Below, one piece after another: positions 52,677 to 61,832 of a DNA stretch of 64,000 nucleotides. This DNA is from Dyella_B jejuensis (GTDB lineage: Bacteria; Pseudomonadota; Gammaproteobacteria; Xanthomonadales; Rhodanobacteraceae), in the NCBI RefSeq assembly GCF_044904675.1, contig NZ_JADIKJ010000001.1, forward strand, positions 1 through 64,000, read 5' to 3'. Within the stretch, counting starts at the first letter, position 1. Every line of letters starts with the position of its first letter. The notes under the pieces are model-generated. The model was not told the DNA's origin. It saw nothing but the letters and a program-made list of their open reading frames with translations, and did not search any database. A program made the position numbers and the translations under genes.

Positions 52677-54236
52677 ATGCGGACGACGAGAAACCTGGGG
52701 GGTGCCGTGGCATCGCGTGACGACATCGTGAAGTGCCAGCCATCTGGCCTTGGCCTGCTTGGCGGCCGTGGCGATTTTGCGCACATCGAGACAATAGGTG
52801 CCGGTGCGCAACCTACTTATCTTTACACCAGCCCCTACGCGGGCGACGCGGATTTTTCTCCGCTGGAAACGCGCCGTGCAGAGAGCGGGCCCATCGATCA
52901 CGTCTCGCTTGCCGATCTCTTGCGCAATGCCTTCGTTTATCCGCCGCACACCATTTATCGCGATGTAAAGAACCTGGCGACCGGCTTTGCTTTGCAGCAA
53001 GACATGGGCAACGAGCTGCGCTTCCACTTCGCCTACCAGTCGGCTTCGGCGGCATCGCGTCCGGCATCCAATGCGGTAAGCGACGAAGCATTGCTGCATA
53101 CCTACCATCAGCTGCTCACCCGCGCCGTGCAACAGTGCACGGCCGATATCAAGGCGCCCTGGCTCCTGCAAAGCGGCGGCAAGGATTCCACGTCCCTGGC
53201 TATCGCTATCGCCGACGTGCGTCCGGATACGACCTGCGTGACTTACCTCGGCGGCAAGGAGGAGAACGAGGTCGAGTCGGCGCGTTTCGTCGCGCGGCGG
53301 CTGGGCCTGCGCCATGAAGGCCTGGTATGCGATCCGGCGCGGGCCTACGACCGCTATCTGGCCATGGCGCCGCGCATGCCTCTGTTGACGGCCGATTTCG
53401 CCACCCTTTCCTATGCGGATCTGGCTACTGAAATCGGCCATCGCCAAGGCGACGGCATCATCGATGCGCTGGGCGTGGATCCTTATTTCGGCGTGCCCCT
53501 GCACTTGAAAGATCACCTGCTGCGCGTGCTGGCACGAAGCGCGCGGATACCCGGCGCGCTGCTCAAGCACCCGCTCGTCGGCCGCAGCTTCAAGCTCTGT
53601 TTCGCGCTTGGCACGCTGCAGATGACCGCGTTCGAACGCTACTTCCCAGGTTCGCGCTTCAGCGACGGTGAAGTGGATGACATGTTCGGCTGGAACATAT
53701 CCACCCACTCGCGCAAGCGCATGGAGGCGTTCCATGGCGACATCGAGGCCGCGCAGTCGGCGGAGGCGGTGCGGCGCATGGTGCTGGTCGTGCTGGAGGC
53801 GGCGGGAATGGCCAAGGGCATGTACACCGCCAAGGCCGCGGGCTTGCGCCTGGCCTATCCCTATTGCGACAAGCAATTCTGCGAGTGGATTTTCAACGGC
53901 GTTCCGGACGATCGCCTGATTGGCCCCGGCGGCTTGAACAAGGTATTGATGCGCCGATACATCGCCCAGCACTTCCAGCAATTGCCCTACGTGCAGTCCA
54001 AGGGCTCATTCCGTTTCGACGTGCAAGGCCTGGCAAGGCAACGCTTCGAGCAGGTGCATGCGTTCGCCGTGCAGTTGCGCGGATTGCTGCCGGGAGCGCC
54101 GAAATGGCTGGAAGATCACCGGCATTGCCTGGGCAACAAATTCTTCGCTTCCAAATTCTGCCTGCTTGCGGTAACGCTTCCGTGGCTGTCCAGTCGCCTG
54201 GGTAATGCCACGAGCATGGTCGAAAGCCACGCATAA
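52677..54236 (+). CDS. Asparagine-synthetase-like amidotransferase paralogue 1, without glutaminase domain
   Basis: The protein has 519 residues. The PP-loop SGGKDS (166-171) and VTYLGGKEENEVESARFVA follow the AsnB synthetase fold. VSLADLLRNAFVYPPHTIYR corresponds to the linker at the end of the glutaminase domain, but the catalytic N-terminal Cys and the rest of the Ntn glutaminase are missing. It thus probably uses ammonia or another amine, or does adenylation only. Paralogues lie at 61829 and 63524. The conserved part begins near residue 46; a GTG at 52707 with GGGGGG upstream may be the true start. A perfect hairpin follows the gene. Confidence 0.75.
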   Translation: MRTTRNLGGAVASRDDIVKCQPSGLGLLGGRGDFAHIETIGAGAQPTYLYTSPYAGDADFSPLETRRAESGPIDHVSLADLLRNAFVYPPHTIYRDVKNLATGFALQQDMGNELRFHFAYQSASAASRPASNAVSDEALLHTYHQLLTRAVQQCTADIKAPWLLQSGGKDSTSLAIAIADVRPDTTCVTYLGGKEENEVESARFVARRLGLRHEGLVCDPARAYDRYLAMAPRMPLLTADFATLSYADLATEIGHRQGDGIIDALGVDPYFGVPLHLKDHLLRVLARSARIPGALLKHPLVGRSFKLCFALGTLQMTAFERYFPGSRFSDGEVDDMFGWNISTHSRKRMEAFHGDIEAAQSAEAVRRMVLVVLEAAGMAKGMYTAKAAGLRLAYPYCDKQFCEWIFNGVPDDRLIGPGGLNKVLMRRYIAQHFQQLPYVQSKGSFRFDVQGLARQRFEQVHAFAVQLRGLLPGAPKWLEDHRHCLGNKFFASKFCLLAVTLPWLSSRLGNATSMVESHA

Positions 54237-54296
54237 GGCGAGGCATCCAGGGGCGCCCGGGACATGCGCTTGCCGGTTTGGCCTCTACGCATCTAG

Positions 54297-54324
54297 AGGG
54301 CCTGTTCGCGTGCGAACAGGCCCT
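54297..54324 (+). terminator. Strong stem-loop after asparagine-synthetase-like paralogue 1
   Basis: AGGGCCTGTTCGC and GCGAACAGGCCCT form a perfect 13-bp stem (54297-54309 with 54312-54324), followed by AGCTTGTTCC. It lies 60 bases after the stop codon and about 70 before the LysM gene. The T-rich tail is short, so termination may be partial. Confidence 0.65.
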
Positions 54325-54391
54325 AGCTTGTTCCGAAGGCTGATATATATTGGCTGTCCGCGTGCACGGCTGTGCATAAAAGAAGTGAAGC

Positions 54392-55333
54392 ATGACCGCT
54401 ACCCGAACTCTCACCGCCCTGCCCGCTGCCTGGCTGGTGCGCACGCTGGTCCTGCTGGCCTTGGTCAACGCGGCGGCTTGCGCGCAGATCAAATCGAAAT
54501 GGGGCAGCGGCTCCAGCCATCCTGCCGTACCGCCGCAAGCATCCATCAACACTGTCACGCCCGCGGTGCCGGAACAGTCACTGGCATCCATCCTCGACAA
54601 CGATCTCCAGAACGGCCGTTATACCGAAGGGCGCCTGGCGCTGGAGCGCTACCTGCAACGGCATCCCGGCGATCACGCGGCGCAATCCATCCTGAAACAG
54701 CTGACGGCCGACCCGGTGCAGATGCTGGGAGCGCCATCGCGCACGCATGTGGTCCAGCCCGGCGAATCGTTCAGCACCCTGGCTGCGCGTTATCTGGGGG
54801 ATGCGAATTTATTCGTGGTGCTGGCTCGCTACAACAACTCCACCGATCCTTCGCGGCTGCGTGCAGGTACCACATTACGCTTGCCGGCATCGGCGAACGG
54901 CGCGGCGGATCTCGCCAATGCCGGCGCTCATGCCGGAACGGCGACAGGCGCCAGTGGTTCCGCCCCGGCTTCCGACAACACGAATGGCAACGCCGGTGCT
55001 GACGGCCCGTCACAGAGCGCACGGGCAGAGCAATTGCAAGCCCAAAGCCTCGCGTTGCTGGATCACGGACAGAAAGACCTGGCGTTGGCGCGCCTGGACC
55101 AGGCGCTGGTGCTCGATCCCACCCTGCCACCCACGAATGCCAGGGAAAAAGCGTTGCGCACGGAGCTGGTGAACACCTTCCACCAGCAAGCCATCGTGCT
55201 ATACCGAGACCAACAGCTCGACCGGGCGATTGCGTTGTGGGACCGCGTGCTGGCGATCGACCCCACCAACGAGCCGGCCAAGATCTATCGCGCGCGCGCC
55301 TTGGAATTGAAGCAGCGGCTCCAGCAGTACTAA
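54392..55333 (+). CDS. LysM/TPR lipoprotein
   Basis: The protein has 313 residues. A signal sequence (VRTLVLLALVNAAACAQ) ends in a lipobox-like AAAC. A LysM domain (THVVQPGESFSTLAARYLGD followed by LFVVLARYNNSTDP and LRAGTTLRLP) is flanked by two TPR-like helical pairs: GRYTEGRLALERYLQRHPGD before it and LALARLDQALVLDPTLPP, then DRAIALWDRVLAIDPTNEPA at the end. It probably sits in the periplasm bound to peptidoglycan. It is convergent with the kinase gene, and a GCCGGC...GCCGGC hairpin (55352-55373) lies between them. Confidence 0.85.
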   Translation: MTATRTLTALPAAWLVRTLVLLALVNAAACAQIKSKWGSGSSHPAVPPQASINTVTPAVPEQSLASILDNDLQNGRYTEGRLALERYLQRHPGDHAAQSILKQLTADPVQMLGAPSRTHVVQPGESFSTLAARYLGDANLFVVLARYNNSTDPSRLRAGTTLRLPASANGAADLANAGAHAGTATGASGSAPASDNTNGNAGADGPSQSARAEQLQAQSLALLDHGQKDLALARLDQALVLDPTLPPTNAREKALRTELVNTFHQQAIVLYRDQQLDRAIALWDRVLAIDPTNEPAKIYRARALELKQRLQQY

Positions 55334-55374
55334 CCGCTTGAACCGCTTCTTGCCGGCACGCGGGAAAGCCGGCG

Positions 55375-57102
55375 CTAGGCCGGATCGTCCCTGGCGATCG
55401 GCGTGGCGATGATCAAGGTAGGCTGGATGACATCGACGTTCGCGGCGCCAGCCCGCGGCGCTTCTTTCCGCCCCGGTTTATCTGACGACAGTGCTTCGGT
55501 CATCATGTTGAAGGCGACGAACAACCTTCCCAGTTCATCGCGCCGCGCCAGCCGGATGCGGTGCTGATAGTCTCCGCGCGCCACGCGCAGCATGGCATCG
55601 GCAAGCAAGTCCAGCACGACCTGCAAGCGGCGGAACAGCCAATAAGCCGCGCCCACCACCGCCACCAGCGTCACCAGCAGCACCCCGGCGATCACCCACA
55701 GTGCCGTAACCTGCGCCGCGCGCAGCGGAGCATCGCTGATGCCCAGGCGCAGGTCGCCGACCTGCTTGGTCTGGTAGTGGATCGGCACGTCGAAAAGCAA
55801 TGCGCGCTGCCGGCTGGCATGACCGGGAAGCTGGCCGCGATAGCGGCTGATGTCGCCCGCACTGGCCAGCGCCTGCTGGGTGGTCCAGGCAGGAAGCGTT
55901 GCATCGATCTCGCCAGGTACCGTACTGGCGATGACCCGTCCATGGCGATCGGCAATCGCCAGGTAATCGATCTGCTGGTTGCGCGCGACGTCTTGTACCA
56001 GGGCGCGCGTGGCGGCGGGATCGTCGATGACGATATTCTCCGCGGCGTCGCGCGCAATCATTCGGCCGAGCGAACTGCCAAAGTCCAGCGCCAGTCCGGT
56101 CACCGCAATGCTTTGCGTGGCATGGATCGCCAGCATGCCCAGGATCAGCACCAGGCTCAATACCGCGCCCAGCAGCGTCGCCCAGCGCACCCGGATGGAA
56201 CGCGCGCGCGGCGGCGGGCGATCTTCGTGCGAGCGCTCGTAGCTGCGGCGGGCAAGCCGCAGGTCGTCCACCACTTCCGCGCCCCGCTGGTAGCGAGTGT
56301 CCGCGGTAGGCGCCATCAGGGTACGGATGATATCGATGAGGATCGATGGCGTGGCCGGATCGCGCGGCTTGATCGGCGGTTGCGGCAGGCGCCGGCGTTG
56401 CCGGACCAGGCGCCGCAGATCCGGTGCCTGCGACCACGGCAGCCGGCCCGCCACCAGCCAGTACAGCACCACGCCCAGCGAAAACAGATCGCCACGCGCA
56501 TCGGAGCGTCCGCCGAGTAACCGCTCCAGCGGCATGTAGGCGGGCGTGCCTCCGATCTCCGCAAGCGGCTCGGCTGGCAGCGACGCCCCTGCTCCGCGCT
56601 CGGCAATGCCGAAATCGGTGATCTTCGCGTAGCGCCAGCCATCCACCAGCATGATGTTCTCAGGCTTGATGTCATGGTGGACCACGCCATGCGCGTGCGC
56701 GTAATCGAGCGCGGCAGCCAGCTGGCTGACCAGGTCGATGATCACGGGAACGGATGGAAACCCTTCGTTGGCGACGCGCTGCGCCAGCGTCTCGCCGGAC
56801 AGGCGTTCCATCGCCAGGTAAGAGCGGCCATCGTCCATCTCGCCCGCATCGAGGATGGTGACGATGTGCGGATGGACAAGCTGGCCGGCAGCGCGGGCCT
56901 CCACCTGGAATCGCTCGCGATAGACCGGATCGCCGGCTATCTCCCGATGCAGGCATTTGATCGCCACAGGCCGCTCGATTTCCGGATCGAAGCCGGCATA
57001 GACAACCGCCATCGCTCCTTCGCCCAACACGCCCTCGATGCGAAACCGGCCGATCGTTTCAGGGATGGCCGGACTGGCAGGCAGAGGCTCAGGCGAATCC
57101 AT
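55375..57102 (-). CDS. Membrane Ser/Thr protein kinase with periplasmic sensor and HAMP
   Basis: The protein has 575 residues. The kinase domain (20-290) has the GEGAMAVVY loop, ATP-binding K49, catalytic VHHDIKPEN (141-149, D144) and TDFG (162-165). HRD is HHD, and the APE motif is PLE. Two TM helices (about 310-335 and 450-475) bracket a periplasmic region (DYLAIADRHGRVIASTVPGE) of sensor type. The C-terminus has a HAMP-like linker (VARGDYQHRIRLARRDELGR). HAMP after a kinase is unusual, as it normally links a sensor to a downstream output. It overlaps the FHA gene by 14 bases. Confidence 0.85.
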   Translation of the reverse strand: MDSPEPLPASPAIPETIGRFRIEGVLGEGAMAVVYAGFDPEIERPVAIKCLHREIAGDPVYRERFQVEARAAGQLVHPHIVTILDAGEMDDGRSYLAMERLSGETLAQRVANEGFPSVPVIIDLVSQLAAALDYAHAHGVVHHDIKPENIMLVDGWRYAKITDFGIAERGAGASLPAEPLAEIGGTPAYMPLERLLGGRSDARGDLFSLGVVLYWLVAGRLPWSQAPDLRRLVRQRRRLPQPPIKPRDPATPSILIDIIRTLMAPTADTRYQRGAEVVDDLRLARRSYERSHEDRPPPRARSIRVRWATLLGAVLSLVLILGMLAIHATQSIAVTGLALDFGSSLGRMIARDAAENIVIDDPAATRALVQDVARNQQIDYLAIADRHGRVIASTVPGEIDATLPAWTTQQALASAGDISRYRGQLPGHASRQRALLFDVPIHYQTKQVGDLRLGISDAPLRAAQVTALWVIAGVLLVTLVAVVGAAYWLFRRLQVVLDLLADAMLRVARGDYQHRIRLARRDELGRLFVAFNMMTEALSSDKPGRKEAPRAGAANVDVIQPTLIIATPIARDDPA

Positions 57103-57613
57103 AAACCAGCAGGGCGATCAACAGGATGCCCGCGACGGCAAGAGCGGCGGCCCAACGCCAGCTGGTCGTGAGATTGCCGCGCTCGCGGGTGAGGAACTCG
57201 AATTCGGTGTGGCCGAAGTGCAGCCGGTCGCCGTGCTTGAGTACGGCTTCGTGGATGCGCTTGCCGTTCACATAGGTACCGTTGGTCGACAGCGTATTCA
57301 TCACGACATAGTGGCCGTGCTGGTTGACGATCCATGCATGCGAGGCGGAGACGCTGGCGTCTTCGATCACGATGTCGTTGCCTGGCCGCCGCCCGACCGT
57401 CTGCCGCCCGGACCGGAGCAGGAAGCGCCGATCCTTCAACGCGCCGTTGAGTCCCTTCAGTACCGGCTCGTGCACGCTGGCACGACCGTCCGACACGTGT
57501 CCGTCCTCAAGCGCGTATCGGTGCAGCTCCTCCGCCGAAAGGAGCTGGGTACCCTGCGGCCCGGACGGCGGCCGGGCGCGGGATGAAGGCGGTAGTGGCT
57601 CGCCATGCGTCAT
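57089..57613 (-). CDS. FHA-domain membrane protein
   Basis: About 174 residues. The FHA domain has RQTVGRRPGNDIVIEDASVS, ASHAWIV and STNGTYVNGKRI, the phosphothreonine-binding loops, and ends in GDRLHFGHTEFEFL. A single C-terminal TM helix (WAAALAVAGILLIALLVYGF) anchors it with the FHA domain in the cytoplasm. AGGA lies eight bases before the ATG at 57613; the ATG at 57634 is less well supported. It is co-transcribed with the Ser/Thr kinase and likely binds its phosphorylated products. Confidence 0.85.
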   Translation of the reverse strand: MTHGEPLPPSSRARPPSGPQGTQLLSAEELHRYALEDGHVSDGRASVHEPVLKGLNGALKDRRFLLRSGRQTVGRRPGNDIVIEDASVSASHAWIVNQHGHYVVMNTLSTNGTYVNGKRIHEAVLKHGDRLHFGHTEFEFLTRERGNLTTSWRWAAALAVAGILLIALLVYGFA

Positions 57614-57726
57614 CGGTTTTTCCTGTTTCCCCATGCCTGCGCACTATAACCAACCGGAACGCCAACCGTTACTGCACGCAATCTGTCAGCCCGAAGCAAG
57701 CATCCTGCGGCACCAGGGCCCGGCGG

Positions 57727-58220
57727 TCATTTCCAGTACGGGGTCAGGCGGGCATCCGCGCGATAACTTCCCTGGTTCGGGATGACCGTATCGAGCGACC
57801 TGGCCACATCCGCCGACAACGTGAGCCAAAGGCGGAAACGATAAAGAAAGCCCGGGCCGATACCGGTGATGCTCTTGCTGGTCGGGCAATACGAATAGAT
57901 GGTGCCGTGGTCGACGAAGACATATGCGTCCACGCGGTCGAACAGGTTGTGGTGCCATTCCAGGTTGGCGCAGTACCGCACGGGCTGGACAGGATGCCCG
58001 TTTCATAGCCGCGCACGCTACCGAGGCCACTGATCTGGAACAGGTGACCGAGGGAATGTTCTTGCCGCTGCCGAGTTGCCAGCCCGCACCGCGCGTACCG
58101 CCTGATCGGATTGCCATAGACGTGGAGGTAATACGCGCTGCCGGGAGCGATCTCGTGGCCTGACTCCCGCCATGTGGTGTTTCTGTGCCAGACATCACCC
58201 GACATGCCCCTGCCCCGCAC
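57727..58220 (-). pseudogene. TpsB/ShlB-type outer-membrane transporter, 3' remnant
   Basis: Two reverse frames together give the C-terminal barrel of a two-partner secretion transporter: FQISGLGSVRGYETGILSSP (the VRGY box), then after a shift near 57980 NLEWHHNLFDRVDAYVFVDH, GIGPGFLYRFRLWLTLSADV and GSYRADARLTPYWK. The N-terminal POTRA and most strands are missing. No TpsA partner lies nearby. It is a decayed gene. Confidence 0.6.
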
Positions 58221-58237
58221 CCGACCACCTTAAAACA

Positions 58238-58253
58238 TGTGATGTATTTCACG
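58238..58253. promoter_or_regulatory. Clp/CRP-like site upstream of the exopolysaccharide operon
   Basis: TGTGATGTATTTCACG matches TGTGA-N6-TCACA except for the last base. It lies about 390 bases before the WecA-like gene, with no other gene between. Clp controls exopolysaccharide genes in Xanthomonas in response to c-di-GMP, so a similar role here is plausible. Confidence 0.45.
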
Positions 58254-58639
58254 CATCACGCTTTTTGCACATGGTAGGCGGCCAAACTCTCCCCACCCCC
58301 GGCATACCCCATCGCCGCTCCGCTCTTGATCGCGAAACCAGGGGCTCAAACAGGTCAGCCAGCGCCATTTATCGCGCCGCAGCACCCTCTTTTACAAAAA
58401 ATATCAACCTTCGGGTGTTACCAGAAAATGACGGATAAAAACGCCAAATAAAGCACGTTTTTTAACAAGGAATACACCGATACCCGAATAAAGTCCCCCT
58501 CGGACCGCCCAAGCGAATCCACGTTCGCTTGCCAATAAATCAGGGGGAATTCGCGCCACATGCGGCCCGAAAAAGCATGTGGATAACCCGTTCGTCGACG
58601 TACTGCCGCGTCAACGATAGAAGGTCTTGGGAGCACCCC
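58254..58639. other. Promoter region of the exopolysaccharide operon
   Basis: About 390 bases without a gene, AT-richer than the flanks. Beyond the Clp-like site at its left end no clear operator, JUMPstart/ops element or hairpin is seen. Confidence 0.4.
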
Positions 58640-59809
58640 ATGCAGTATCGAATGCTGATCTCGTTTGTGATGGCTGTTCTGTCTTCTGCTGCTGCAATGA
58701 TCTTCCTGTATCGCCATGCTGAATCCATAGGCCTGGTCGACCGGCCTAGCGAGCGCAAGCAACACGTTGGAAACATCCCCTTGATCGGCGGCCTGTCAGC
58801 CTTCTTCGGCGTGGTCGTCAGCTCATGCTTCGACGGTCAATCGCCGCTGTTCACCAATGCCCTGCTTGGCACCGGCGCGATACTGGCGCTGACCGGAGCG
58901 CTGGACGACCGCTTCGATCTCAGTGTACGCACCCGCCTGCTGGTGCAGACCGGCGCAGTGCTGACGATGGTGTACATCACGGGTGTGTATGTGCATACGC
59001 TGGGTCATTTGTTTGGCCATGAGTTTGAATTGGGCACGCTCGGCATTCCGCTGACGATCATCGGGGTCATCGGCGTGCTCAATGCTTTCAACATGATGGA
59101 TGGCATCGACGGCTTGGCCGGCATGCTGGCGCTGGTCAGCATCGGCGCCATCAATCTGTTCCAGGGCGTGTCGCAATGGCATAGCGTAATCCTGTTGCTG
59201 TTGCTGGCCGCCGCGCTGCTGCCCGATCTCGCCGCCAACCTCGGCCTGGTGGGACGCAAGATTTTCCTCGGCGACGCAGGCAGCATGATGCTGGGCTACT
59301 TCCTCGCCTGGACCTTGATTGAGCTCAGCCAGGAAGCGCAGCCGCATCTGTCGACGGTGGACGTGCTGTGGTGTGTCGCCCTGCCGGTGCTGGACACGCT
59401 GGCGGTGATGGTGCGGCGCATGCGGGAAGGCAAGTCGCCCTTCAAGCCTGATCGCGGGCATATCCATCACATCATGATGGATGCCGGCCTCGGCCCTCGC
59501 GCCACCCTGCTGGCGCTGATCGGACTGGCCATGTCGCTGGTCTTCATGGGCTCCTTGACGCGCCATCTGGCACCGGGCAGCAACTTGCTTACGTTTGGCG
59601 CCCTCGCCGTCATCTATATCGCCCTGGTAGGCCGTGTTCGTCGGGGCCAGCAGGCACGCCAGGCTACTGCAACCGCCGCGCTGCACCTGTCCCAGCTGAC
59701 GCGCAGCACTGCGATGGTGGCCCAACTGCAAGCACCGGTGATCGGCGCCACTTACGAACAAGAGGACGAGGCCGTGCAGCGCGATGCGGTAATTGCATCG
59801 AAAAAGTGA
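58640..59809 (+). CDS. WecA/MraY-family sugar-1-phosphate transferase
   Basis: About 389 residues with about ten TM helices. LTGALDDRFDLSVRTRLL carries the DD pair, LNAFNMMDGIDGLAGMLALV the NxxNxxDGIDGL box, KIFLGDAGSMMLGYFLAWTL the third conserved loop and HIHHIMMDAG the C-terminal His motif. Such enzymes move a HexNAc-1-phosphate onto undecaprenyl phosphate, starting a polysaccharide repeat unit. The ATG at 58640 (GGGAG upstream) gives MQYRML; the longer frame is not needed. First gene of the operon. The soluble tail (about 60 residues) is longer than usual. Confidence 0.85.
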   Translation: MQYRMLISFVMAVLSSAAAMIFLYRHAESIGLVDRPSERKQHVGNIPLIGGLSAFFGVVVSSCFDGQSPLFTNALLGTGAILALTGALDDRFDLSVRTRLLVQTGAVLTMVYITGVYVHTLGHLFGHEFELGTLGIPLTIIGVIGVLNAFNMMDGIDGLAGMLALVSIGAINLFQGVSQWHSVILLLLLAAALLPDLAANLGLVGRKIFLGDAGSMMLGYFLAWTLIELSQEAQPHLSTVDVLWCVALPVLDTLAVMVRRMREGKSPFKPDRGHIHHIMMDAGLGPRATLLALIGLAMSLVFMGSLTRHLAPGSNLLTFGALAVIYIALVGRVRRGQQARQATATAALHLSQLTRSTAMVAQLQAPVIGATYEQEDEAVQRDAVIASKK

Positions 59810-59852
59810 CTGCATGCATGCAAAAAACAACGAACGGACATGGGTAAACCGG

Positions 59853-60761
59853 ATGGAACGCACACAGCTGAAAAAGGGATTCGTCGCCACCGCAACGACC
59901 CCCGTTCGCCATGACGCCGACGCCAGCCTTACCGCCGCGGCTCCGGTCAGCGTCGTCGTACCGTGTTATCGCTGCGCGCATACGATTGACAGCGCGGTCG
60001 CTTCGGTGGCCGCGCAGAAGGTGCTGCCCAGCGAGGTGATCCTGGTGGATGACGGCAGCGGCGACGGCACGCTGGAGCGCCTGGAAGCCGTTGCGCGAGC
60101 TTATCCGCCAGGCTGGATCAAGGTATTGGCGATGCCGCGCAACGGTGGACCGTCAGCGGCACGCAACCGGGGCTGGAGTCACGCAACCCAGCCGTGGATC
60201 GCCTTCCTCGATGCCGATGACAGCTGGCACCCGCAAAAGCTGAAGCTGCAACTGGACGCGCTGGCCGCCGATCCGACGATCGCGCTGATCGCCCATGAGA
60301 TGAATGTGCAATCGCGCGCCACGCCGGCACCGTCGCTACGCTTGCCGGTCAAGCTGCGGGTCTTTCCCCGCCACCTGCTGATGTTGCGAAGCCCGTTTCC
60401 GACAGCCTCGATCATGCTTCGACGCGACCTGCCGTTCCGTTTCGACGAAACACGCTGGCGCGCGGAGGATTTCCTGCTGTGGGCGCAGATCCTGCTCTCC
60501 GGCCATCGCTGCGCCAAGCTCAACCAGATATTGGCGTCATGGCACAAGCCGCCGTTCGGCGCTGGCGGACTCAGCGGCGACCTGGTGGCCATGTACGAGG
60601 CGGCCGTCGATGTGCGCAAGACCTTGCACGAGCAAGGCCTGTTGGGCTGGTGGCAGATGTCCATCGCCGACGCCATGGGCTATGTGCGCTACCTGCGCCG
60701 GCGCTTGCTGACTTTCCGCCGGCGCCATGCCGGCGCCTTCCACGTTGAACGTAGTACCTGA
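59853..60761 (+). CDS. Family 2 glycosyltransferase
   Basis: About 302 residues. VSVVVPCYRCAHTIDSAVAS, VILVDDGSGDGTLERL and NGGPSAARNRGWSHA form the GT-A nucleotide-binding half; AFLDADDSWHPQKL is the metal-binding DXD. The C-terminal part has EDFLLWAQIL, the usual catalytic base region. It adds a sugar to the lipid-linked unit. The ATG at 59853 follows a weak site; 59814 is also possible. Gap to the preceding gene about 40 bases. Confidence 0.85.
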   Translation: MERTQLKKGFVATATTPVRHDADASLTAAAPVSVVVPCYRCAHTIDSAVASVAAQKVLPSEVILVDDGSGDGTLERLEAVARAYPPGWIKVLAMPRNGGPSAARNRGWSHATQPWIAFLDADDSWHPQKLKLQLDALAADPTIALIAHEMNVQSRATPAPSLRLPVKLRVFPRHLLMLRSPFPTASIMLRRDLPFRFDETRWRAEDFLLWAQILLSGHRCAKLNQILASWHKPPFGAGGLSGDLVAMYEAAVDVRKTLHEQGLLGWWQMSIADAMGYVRYLRRRLLTFRRRHAGAFHVERST

Positions 60762-60776
60762 GCGGAACATCGACGC

Positions 60777-61832
60777 ATGAACTCAGTCGCGCCGTACCTG
60801 AAACACTCCGAACCATCGAACATCGCGACCAACGCGCGCATGATGTTGAGCCTGATATTGCTGGCGTTTGTCTGCGTAGCGGCCGATCTCATCGTCGGCA
60901 TGCGTGGCATCGACGTGGGCACCGATACTTATGTCTATGCGCAATTCTTCGAGTCATTGCGCGGTGGCCCGGCGCAAACGCGCTTCGAACCGGGCTTCCT
61001 GTTCTTGACCGAGCTGCTCAGTGCCTGCGGCTTCAGCGTGAAGGCGTATCAGTTGATCCTGTTTGCCACATTGCTGTGCATGGCTTTCCTGGCTGCGCGC
61101 CGCTATTTCGATTATCTCGGCGGCGGCCGTGGCTATATGACGTTCCTCAGCGCCTGCCTGATGATGCTGCTGTTTTCACCGATGTTCGTGAACGCATCGA
61201 TCAATGCCATGCGCCAGGGCCTGGCGGCATTGCCCGTGTTCGCCGCGCTGCTATGTTTCCAACAACGGCAGTGGCGCGGCTTTTTCCTGTACGGCGTAGT
61301 GGCCTGCTGTTTCCATTACTCCTCGCTGCTGTACCTGGCCTGCGCGCCATTGCTATTGCTCAATGTACGGCTGCAGCGCATCGCCGCCATTTTCGCATTC
61401 GTGGCTTACTGCACCGGGCTGACCATGGTGGTGGTGCGTTCGGCCGTACCGGCGCTGTACAACGCCGTGATGGATTACAGCCTCAGCGCCAATTACCGCT
61501 CCGGCGTGCGCATCGATTTCGCGGTGTTTTCGATTTTCTGGTACCTGTTGCCGTTCCTGCTGTCAGGTCTGGTGCGCAAGCCCTTCAATCAGCGCATCAA
61601 GGACAGCACCTCGGTCTACCTGGTGATGGTGCTGCCGTTTTTCATCATGGGCTGGGGCAACTTCTCCAATCGCTATCTGTTGCCGGCCTATCTGGCCGCT
61701 TCGCTGATGGTGGCCGCGCTGCTGTTCCACAATCGCCTGTCCATGCTGCGCAACCCCATCCTGCTGCGCGGCGCACTGATCTTGTCCTGCGCCGCTTTTC
61801 TCTATTACGTAACTAATCAGGTGGTCGTATGA
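60777..61832 (+). CDS. EpsG/Wzy-like polysaccharide polymerase
   Basis: The protein has 351 residues with about ten TM helices. IVGMRGIDVGTDTYVYAQFF near the start is the EpsG-family R-G-x-x-x-GTDT-x-x-Y motif, and NASINAMRQGLAALPVFAAL the central NxxRQ segment. It probably polymerises repeat units in the periplasm. It overlaps the next gene by four bases (ATGA), so the polymerase and the asparagine-synthetase-like enzyme are coupled. Confidence 0.8.
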   Translation: MNSVAPYLKHSEPSNIATNARMMLSLILLAFVCVAADLIVGMRGIDVGTDTYVYAQFFESLRGGPAQTRFEPGFLFLTELLSACGFSVKAYQLILFATLLCMAFLAARRYFDYLGGGRGYMTFLSACLMMLLFSPMFVNASINAMRQGLAALPVFAALLCFQQRQWRGFFLYGVVACCFHYSSLLYLACAPLLLLNVRLQRIAAIFAFVAYCTGLTMVVVRSAVPALYNAVMDYSLSANYRSGVRIDFAVFSIFWYLLPFLLSGLVRKPFNQRIKDSTSVYLVMVLPFFIMGWGNFSNRYLLPAYLAASLMVAALLFHNRLSMLRNPILLRGALILSCAAFLYYVTNQVVV

